Origin: Clostridium sp.
GTDB lineage: Bacteria > Bacillota > Clostridia > Lachnospirales > Lachnospiraceae
Length of the DNA: 44,655 bases
Assembly (NCBI GenBank): GCA_004554205.1
Contig: SFNH01000004.1
Coordinates: forward strand, 1 to 44,655
Direction: 5' to 3'
Under the pieces are notes generated by a model, which had not been told where the DNA came from, did no database searches, and saw nothing but the letters and a program-made list of their open reading frames with translations. The translations under genes were made by a program, and so were the position numbers. Of this stretch, positions 40,393-44,655 are shown in pieces; position 1 is the stretch's first letter, and each line of letters opens with the position of its first letter.

Positions 40393-40473
40393 AATCAGAT
40401 TATTTATTTGCTTTTTTAATAAGTGTATTATATAATTAAATAACTGTTTTTTCAACAAAAAAATGACCTTTTT

Positions 40474-40497
40474 CGACATTTTATGTTAAAATAGATA
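40474..40497 (+). promoter_or_regulatory. Probable promoter of the LysR gene
   Basis: Plus-strand TAAAAT with an extended TGT before it (TGTTAAAAT, ending about 40494) and an ATGACC-like -35 about 18 bases upstream precede the LysR start by about 45 bases. Coordinates mark the region of the -10 and its upstream flank. The gap 40282-40538 is otherwise AT-rich with the palindrome at 40374. Confidence 0.4.
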
Positions 40498-40538
40498 AAT
40501 GATTCTAGAAAAATGGGGTAGGAGCGAGGGAAAATCAT

Positions 40539-41441
40539 ATGTTTATTAACCAGGTAGAGGCTTTCGTAAATGTTGTCAAATACAAAAGCTTCTCTCAGGC
40601 GGCACGGAAACTATATCTGTCACAGCCGACGATCAGCTCCCACATCAAATCGCTTGAAGCGGAATTCGGAGTGCAGCTTCTCGTGAGGACGACAAAGGAT
40701 GTGGTTCTTTCCGATGCCGGGAAGATTTTTTATGACTACGCGCTCGAGCTGATCCATATCCGCGATGTCGCCTACATGAAGATGAAAGCCTACACCAACG
40801 AGATCAAAGGAAATCTGCGCATCGCCGCATCCACAGTTCCGGCCCAGTACATCCTTCCGGAGCTGCTCGAGTCGCTCCGCAGGGAAAATTCCGATATTCA
40901 GTTTACCATCAACGAGATGGACAGTCAGTCCGTCATAAGCTGCCTGGATCGCTTCGACGCGGATCTTGGCTTCACCGGGATGTCGGTTCCCGATTCCCGG
41001 ATCAACTTCATCCCCATTGTGGAGGACCGGCTGGTACTGGTCACCCCAAATACCGCCTTTTACCGCCACTTTGACGGGAAGTTCCCGGTTAACCTGATAA
41101 CCAAGACCCCCTTCGTCTGGAGAAGTCAGGGAAGCGGCACGCGCCGCTCGGCCTCGCTTTTTCTGGAAAGCATCGGCATCGACGAGACCGACTTAAACAT
41201 CGTCACGGAAATGCCGAGCACCGAGAGCATCAAGCAGGCTGTCTTCCGCAATCTCGGCCTGTCCTTCATCAGCCATAAGGCCGCCGAGGACTATGTGAAA
41301 TTCGGATACCTGCTGGAATTTGATTTTGATTCCGACCTGTTAAACCGCTCCATCTATGTGGCGCACCACAAGAACATCATGTTCTCGCCCACCGCCGATT
41401 ATTTTTTTGAGTTCATCAAAAACCATTACCACATCTGCTGA
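40539..41441 (+). CDS. LysR family transcriptional regulator
   Basis: This 300-residue regulator has an N-terminal winged helix (residues 1-60: FVNVVKYKSFSQAARKLYLSQPTISSHIKSLE) and a periplasmic-binding-like effector domain from about residue 90 (LRIAASTVPAQYILPELLES, then FVWRSQGSGTRRSASLFLES, a motif for anion or small acid ligands). It is divergent from the molybdenum operon and convergent with the tungstate transporter. The layout suggests that it regulates one of these, but the ligand is not known; selenium- or sulfur-linked LysR proteins look similar. ATG follows GGAGCGAGGG. Confidence 0.9.
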   Translation: MFINQVEAFVNVVKYKSFSQAARKLYLSQPTISSHIKSLEAEFGVQLLVRTTKDVVLSDAGKIFYDYALELIHIRDVAYMKMKAYTNEIKGNLRIAASTVPAQYILPELLESLRRENSDIQFTINEMDSQSVISCLDRFDADLGFTGMSVPDSRINFIPIVEDRLVLVTPNTAFYRHFDGKFPVNLITKTPFVWRSQGSGTRRSASLFLESIGIDETDLNIVTEMPSTESIKQAVFRNLGLSFISHKAAEDYVKFGYLLEFDFDSDLLNRSIYVAHHKNIMFSPTADYFFEFIKNHYHIC

Positions 41442-41458
41442 CGGCCGCGGGAAGGGCG

Positions 41459-42154
41459 TCAGCCCCGCCCCTTAAATGATATTTCCGTTGCCTCCAGATA
41501 TCGGCATACCGCGTCATTCGTGGGCGACAGCAACACTTCGCCGACCGTCCCGCTGATTAAATTCCTGCCGTTTTCCATAAAGTGAACCTGATCGCAGATC
41601 CGGCTGATATGCACGAGCTGGTGGCTGATAATGATCCACGTCAGAGGGTTCTTTTTCTGCTGCTCTTTTATGAGCTCATCAAACATTTTTACACTGTCTG
41701 GGTCAAGATTTGAGAATGACTCGTCTATTATCACAAGCCTGGGTGAGAAGATCATCGCCCTCGCAAATGATAATTTCTGTCTCTCCCCGCTTGATAAGCT
41801 TCTCGCATACTGCTTCCTCTTCCCGAGCAGCCCGCAGCGTCCCAGCCATTCGTCCGCAACGGCTTCATCGACCGGGATCCCGCGTAGCCTAAGCGGGTAG
41901 ACCAGGTTCTGGTATACGGTTCCGTGAAGCAGGTACGGGCGCTGCGTGATCATGGTATACTCCCCCGGCTGAATGCCCTCATAGTCGATCTCCCCCTCAT
42001 CGGGAGGATAAATCCCCATGATCAGCTTGGAAAGCGTTGTCTTTCCGCTCCCGTTTGCCCCGATCAGGCCGTGCACCTTTCCCGCCTCAAACCGCATATC
42101 GGTAATCGACAGAGTGAAGTTTCCCAGCGTCTTCTTCAGCTCAGAAATTTTCAT
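41459..42154 (-). CDS. Tungstate ABC transporter ATP-binding protein (TupC-like)
   Basis: This 231-residue ATPase has Walker A GANGSGKTT at residues 32-40, a signature LSSGERQK, Walker B RLVIIDESFSNLDPDS and a switch His in IISHQLVHI. It is small, without any C-terminal regulatory domain, as in TupC. Its gene overlaps the end of the permease gene by 14 bases, so it is the last gene of tupABC. It converges with the LysR gene with only 17 bases between the two. The signature has Ser instead of the first Gly (LSSGE), a mild variation seen in this group. Confidence 0.88.
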   Translation of the reverse strand: MKISELKKTLGNFTLSITDMRFEAGKVHGLIGANGSGKTTLSKLIMGIYPPDEGEIDYEGIQPGEYTMITQRPYLLHGTVYQNLVYPLRLRGIPVDEAVADEWLGRCGLLGKRKQYARSLSSGERQKLSFARAMIFSPRLVIIDESFSNLDPDSVKMFDELIKEQQKKNPLTWIIISHQLVHISRICDQVHFMENGRNLISGTVGEVLLSPTNDAVCRYLEATEISFKGRG

Positions 42155-42815
42155 TTTCTTCTTCTCCCCTCTGAAGGTAATCGGAAAGCGTCTGTATCAC
42201 AAATGCGATCAGTAAAAGTATAACACCCAGTATGATTCCCTCGCGGAATTCGCCCGCGCTCTTTAATGTGGAGATGGCAGTCGTCATGGTTCGCGTACTT
42301 TCCTTAATATTTCCTCCGACCAGAAAGACGGCGCCCACCTCGCTGATGGAACGGCTGTAGCCGGAGAGGACGGCAAAGCCCATCTCCTGCTTCATCTCGC
42401 GCACCAGCAAAAGCCCTGTCTGCCTGCGGTTCGCCCCCATCGTCTTTGCGAATTCACGGATGGCGGGCGCATTCGCCACCGAGTAGGAATACACCATCCC
42501 GCATATGATCGGGACTATGATCAGCACCTGCGCAAACACCATCCCCTTGATGGTAAACAAAAGACGCAGGCTGCCAAGCGGCCCTTTTTTCCGAAGCAGC
42601 ATATAGGCGATCAAGCCCACCACAACCGGCGGCGCCCCCATCATTGTCCTTATGATCCGCACGGCCAGCTTTTTCCCCGGAAAATTCCAGTGCTCAAGGG
42701 CGATCCCCAAGGGAACGCCGATCGCGGAGGAGATGAGCGTTGACCAGAATGACATAATCAGCGTTACCCGGATAGAATCCAGCGCTCCCAAAGAAGCAAA
42801 AAAATCAGAAAACAT
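42141..42815 (-). CDS. Tungstate ABC transporter permease (TupB-like)
   Basis: This 224-residue permease has about five or six helices. The start is MFSDFFASLGALDSIRVTLIM, then APPVVVGLIAYMLLRKKGPLG and the coupling loop AKTMGANRRQT followed by GYSRSISEVGAVFLVGGNIK. The last motif is close to the anion permease family of tungstate and molybdate transporters. It follows tupA after a strong hairpin and overlaps the ATPase gene. Confidence 0.9.
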   Translation of the reverse strand: MFSDFFASLGALDSIRVTLIMSFWSTLISSAIGVPLGIALEHWNFPGKKLAVRIIRTMMGAPPVVVGLIAYMLLRKKGPLGSLRLLFTIKGMVFAQVLIIVPIICGMVYSYSVANAPAIREFAKTMGANRRQTGLLLVREMKQEMGFAVLSGYSRSISEVGAVFLVGGNIKESTRTMTTAISTLKSAGEFREGIILGVILLLIAFVIQTLSDYLQRGEEENENF

Positions 42816-42826
42816 AAAATCTCCCT

Positions 42827-42868
42827 AAGAAAAAGCTGCAAAGCAGGATATTGATAGCTTTGCAGCTT
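42827..42868 (-). terminator. Intercistronic hairpin between tupA and tupB
   Basis: Perfect 12-base arms (AAGCTGCAAAGC and GCTTTGCAGCTT) with a 12-base loop are followed on the minus strand by TTTTTCT. It probably ends most transcripts after tupA, so the binding protein is made in excess over the membrane subunits, and may also protect the tupA mRNA end. Confidence 0.7.
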
Positions 42869-42890
42869 GTACAAGTGTCCGAGTTTCTTT

Positions 42891-43835
42891 TTATTTCGCG
42901 TTAGGAACAAACAGCGGCTCGCCGTACTCCGCAACGCCAAACTCTCCGATCACCTTCTGAATCTCCGGTGAGCAGATCCACTGAATGAATGTGTTCGCGC
43001 CTTCAAGATTTGCATCCGGATACTTCTCAGGATTAACAGCGATCACACCGTACTGGTTCAGCAGGTTGCTGTCCTTCTCGCAGATGATATCCATAGTCGG
43101 ATGATCCGCCCTCTTCGCCAGCCATGTGCCGCGATCAGAGAGGCAGTAACCGGATTTCTCATCCGCCATATTGATCGTGTCACCCATGCCGGCGCCCGCT
43201 GACAGATAATTGGGATTGCTCTCATAATCCGTGATTCCGGTTTTCTCCCAGATGCCCTTTTCCTTCGTATGGGTACCCGAATCGTCGCCTCTGGAAACGA
43301 ATACGAGCTGCTCATCCATGATCTGCTTAAATACAGCGTTGATATCCTCGCTCTTCGCAATCGGGCCATCCTTCGGTCCAACGATCACAAAATCGTTGTA
43401 CATTACCTGGAAACGCTCTACTCCGAAACCGTCCTCGACAAACTTCTCTTCCTTTGCCTTGGCGTGTACGAGAACAACATCCACCTCTCCGTCTTCTCCC
43501 ATCTTGAGAGCAGCTCCGGTTCCTACAGATGTCCACTGCAGGTCATAGCCGGTATCCTTTTTAAAGATCGGCTTCAGATAATCCAGAAGTCCGGTATTAT
43601 CCGTGCTCGTTGTCGTCGCCATCAAAAGAGTTCCCTTATCCTCTACCTGCGCCTCTGTCTCCGGGGCAGTCGTCTCCGGCTGCGTCTCAGCAACCGTCGT
43701 AGCCGCCACCGTCGTCTCCTCACTTGCCGCAACGCTTGTCTGCTCCTGCTTTGATGTAGAGCATGCAGTCAAAGAAAACAGCATACACAGCACAAGCAGG
43801 AAACTGATCATCCTGGATGATCTTGTTTTTTTCAT
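42891..43835 (-). CDS. tupA: Tungstate ABC transporter substrate-binding lipoprotein
   Basis: This 314-residue protein has a lipoprotein signal ending LTAC with Cys25, then a Thr/Glu-rich linker to about residue 65. The binding domain has the TupA signature: TTTSTDNTGLLDYLKP for oxyanion binding, WTSVGTGAALKMGEDGEVDV, VVLVHAKAKEEKFVEDGFG, and SRGDDSGTHTKEKGIW. These are more typical of tungstate than of molybdate or phosphate binding proteins. The ATG follows AAAGGAGGAACAGGAAA. It heads the tupABC unit; tungstate-dependent enzymes are plausible in an anaerobe. Confidence 0.93.
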   Translation of the reverse strand: MKKTRSSRMISFLLVLCMLFSLTACSTSKQEQTSVAASEETTVAATTVAETQPETTAPETEAQVEDKGTLLMATTTSTDNTGLLDYLKPIFKKDTGYDLQWTSVGTGAALKMGEDGEVDVVLVHAKAKEEKFVEDGFGVERFQVMYNDFVIVGPKDGPIAKSEDINAVFKQIMDEQLVFVSRGDDSGTHTKEKGIWEKTGITDYESNPNYLSAGAGMGDTINMADEKSGYCLSDRGTWLAKRADHPTMDIICEKDSNLLNQYGVIAVNPEKYPDANLEGANTFIQWICSPEIQKVIGEFGVAEYGEPLFVPNAK

Positions 43836-43895
43836 TTTCCTGTTCCTCCTTTAAATTGTAGAAAATCTTTCGGAACTTTGTCCCGATACGGCACA

Positions 43896-43924
43896 ATTAT
43901 ATCATCACTGCCACCGTATGACCA
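43896..43924 (-). promoter_or_regulatory. Promoter of tupABC
   Basis: Minus-strand TGGTCA (43919-43924) and TATAAT (43896-43901) are separated by 17 bases. The region between this and the hemerythrin terminator is AT-rich with no other clear site. Confidence 0.65.
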
Positions 43925-44023
43925 GTATACATATCGAATCTATTATTATTTTTTCATCACTCCCTATCAAAAAAAAATATACAGTGTCTATTTATTTCGC
44001 AGAATGAGGTTTCTGATAAGCCG

Positions 44024-44063
44024 AAAAAGGGGGCGGCGCAAGAATGATCTTGCGTCAGCCCCC
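44024..44063 (-). terminator. Intrinsic terminator after the bacteriohemerythrin gene
   Basis: GGGGGC pairs with GCCCCC and CGCAAGA with TCTTGCG around a four-base loop, with small internal bulges; on the minus strand TTTTT follows. It separates the hemerythrin gene from tupABC. Confidence 0.8.
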
Positions 44064-44082
44064 GATTGAGCCTCTAAACAGA

Positions 44083-44502
44083 CTACACTGTAAACAGCTT
44101 GTACTTCTTATAGGCCGCAACGGCGCGGTCATAGCCTCTGATATGGCCGTACAGCCACTGAACCATGCGTTCATTCAGCTCCTTCTGGAACTCGGGCGTC
44201 GCTCCCTCTTTCTCCAGCTTTGCCTTTAAATCGTCTACCGCCTCGATCAGCCTCCTGTGCTCCGTCTTGTGCTGGTTAATGTCCGGGAAGTTGATCTCCT
44301 CCTGGAGCTTCTCCTCAGCGCCGAAATGGAACTTTGTGTAATCCACCAGATAGTTCAGCGTATTCATAGTCTCCTCGGCGCCCTTCCCGCCTTCGCAGCT
44401 CTCAAACAGCGCGTTGATCTTCTCAAACAGTTCCTTGTGCTGCGCGTCGATCATCTCGTCATCCGTCAGCAGGTCTCTTGTAAATTCTGCACGAATAGCC
44501 AT
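44083..44502 (-). CDS. Bacteriohemerythrin
   Basis: This 139-residue protein is a four-helix bundle that binds oxygen at a diiron site. Ligands can be picked out in MIDAQHKELFEKIN, in YTKFHFGAEEKLQEEINFP (the HFxxEE motif), in NQHKTEH, and in the C-terminal WLYGHIRGYD, which has His and Asp ligands. In anaerobes such proteins store, sense or scavenge oxygen. ATG follows CAGGAGGAAGAAT. It stands alone, between an AT-rich upstream region and its own terminator. 44503-44655 shows no gene; a weak TAAAAT-like -10 is present. Confidence 0.95.
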   Translation of the reverse strand: MAIRAEFTRDLLTDDEMIDAQHKELFEKINALFESCEGGKGAEETMNTLNYLVDYTKFHFGAEEKLQEEINFPDINQHKTEHRRLIEAVDDLKAKLEKEGATPEFQKELNERMVQWLYGHIRGYDRAVAAYKKYKLFTV

Positions 44503-44655
44503 ATTCTTCCTCCTGAATATTATTTTAGTCTGTTAAACTGATTTTACCAGAGAAGAAAACACACCACTAGTTTATAGCTTTACTTTGTTATTTGAATTTG
44601 TTATATCACTTATTACTTTTATATATTTCCTTCTTCCCCGGTCTGCCCGACAAGT

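Noticed and set aside
40282..40538. Molybdenum cofactor riboswitch before the Mo operon
   Set aside because: The gap is AT-rich, without the GC-rich multi-stem core expected, and the mRNA leader would be only about 40 bases.
1..44655. CRISPR arrays, prophage, tRNA or rRNA genes
   Set aside because: No regularly spaced repeats, phage structural genes, cloverleaf sequences or rRNA-like segments were noticed. This was done by eye, so short tRNA-like pieces cannot be excluded completely.

Overview
The window looks like a chromosomal segment from an anaerobic, low-oxygen-adapted Firmicute of the class Clostridia, most likely a fairly GC-rich Lachnospiraceae-type gut bacterium. The reasons are the fused SecDF, the SCIFF peptide and its radical SAM maturase beside yajC-tgt-secDF, type III pantothenate kinase, a Gram-positive Pel layout without outer-membrane genes, lipoproteins with Thr/Ala-rich linkers after the lipobox, and strong AGGAGG-type ribosome binding sites. 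Nearly all genes are on the minus strand; only coaX and one LysR regulator are on the plus strand. No rRNA, tRNA, CRISPR array, prophage or complete insertion sequence was seen.

Layout. 1-411: non-coding repeat DNA. 412-2853: a polar amino acid ABC transporter. 2980-4602: a secreted TIM-barrel glycosidase-like protein. 4678-10023: yajC, tgt, secDF, the SCIFF maturase and the 48-residue, six-cysteine SCIFF peptide, which has its own promoter and an attenuator-like hairpin after it. 10096-10361: a YlmC/YmxH PRC-barrel gene whose start is interrupted by an A9 run. 10432-13376: the methionine importer metNIQ. It is preceded by a strong promoter, a 32-codon leader ORF with 11 Met and 3 Cys codons, and an intrinsic terminator. 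13511-17842: coaBC, prfC and an M20 dipeptidase. 18064-18634: yjdF with a probable yjdF riboswitch. 18736-19572: coaX, whose last codons and stop lie inside a small inverted-repeat element.

19717-31961 is one long, tightly overlapping operon for a Gram-positive-type Pel exopolysaccharide. In transcription order it encodes a PelD-like c-di-GMP receptor with an N-terminal SDR-like domain, a PelE-like protein, a PelA-type deacetylase, PelF, PelG, a CotH-like kinase lipoprotein, a VTC-type domain protein, a DUF4956 membrane protein and a DUF4832-like TIM-barrel protein.

32053-40337 is a molybdenum operon. In transcription order it encodes a Mrp/NBP35-like ATPase, a ModE-like regulator, MoaC, MoaA, a MOSC-MogA fusion, a MoeA-like protein, ModA, ModB, ModC and MobA. 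A divergent LysR gene follows, then a TupABC tungstate importer and a bacteriohemerythrin. The set imports Mo/W oxyanions and makes pyranopterin cofactor, but MoaD and MoaE are not in the window.

The least familiar element is the Met/Cys-rich leader ORF before metNIQ, which has the layout of ribosome-mediated transcription attenuation where a SAM riboswitch or T-box would be expected. Next are the SDR-PelD fusion with an intact RxxD and a degenerate GGDEF, and the joining of a CotH/VTC/DUF4956 module to a pel operon.
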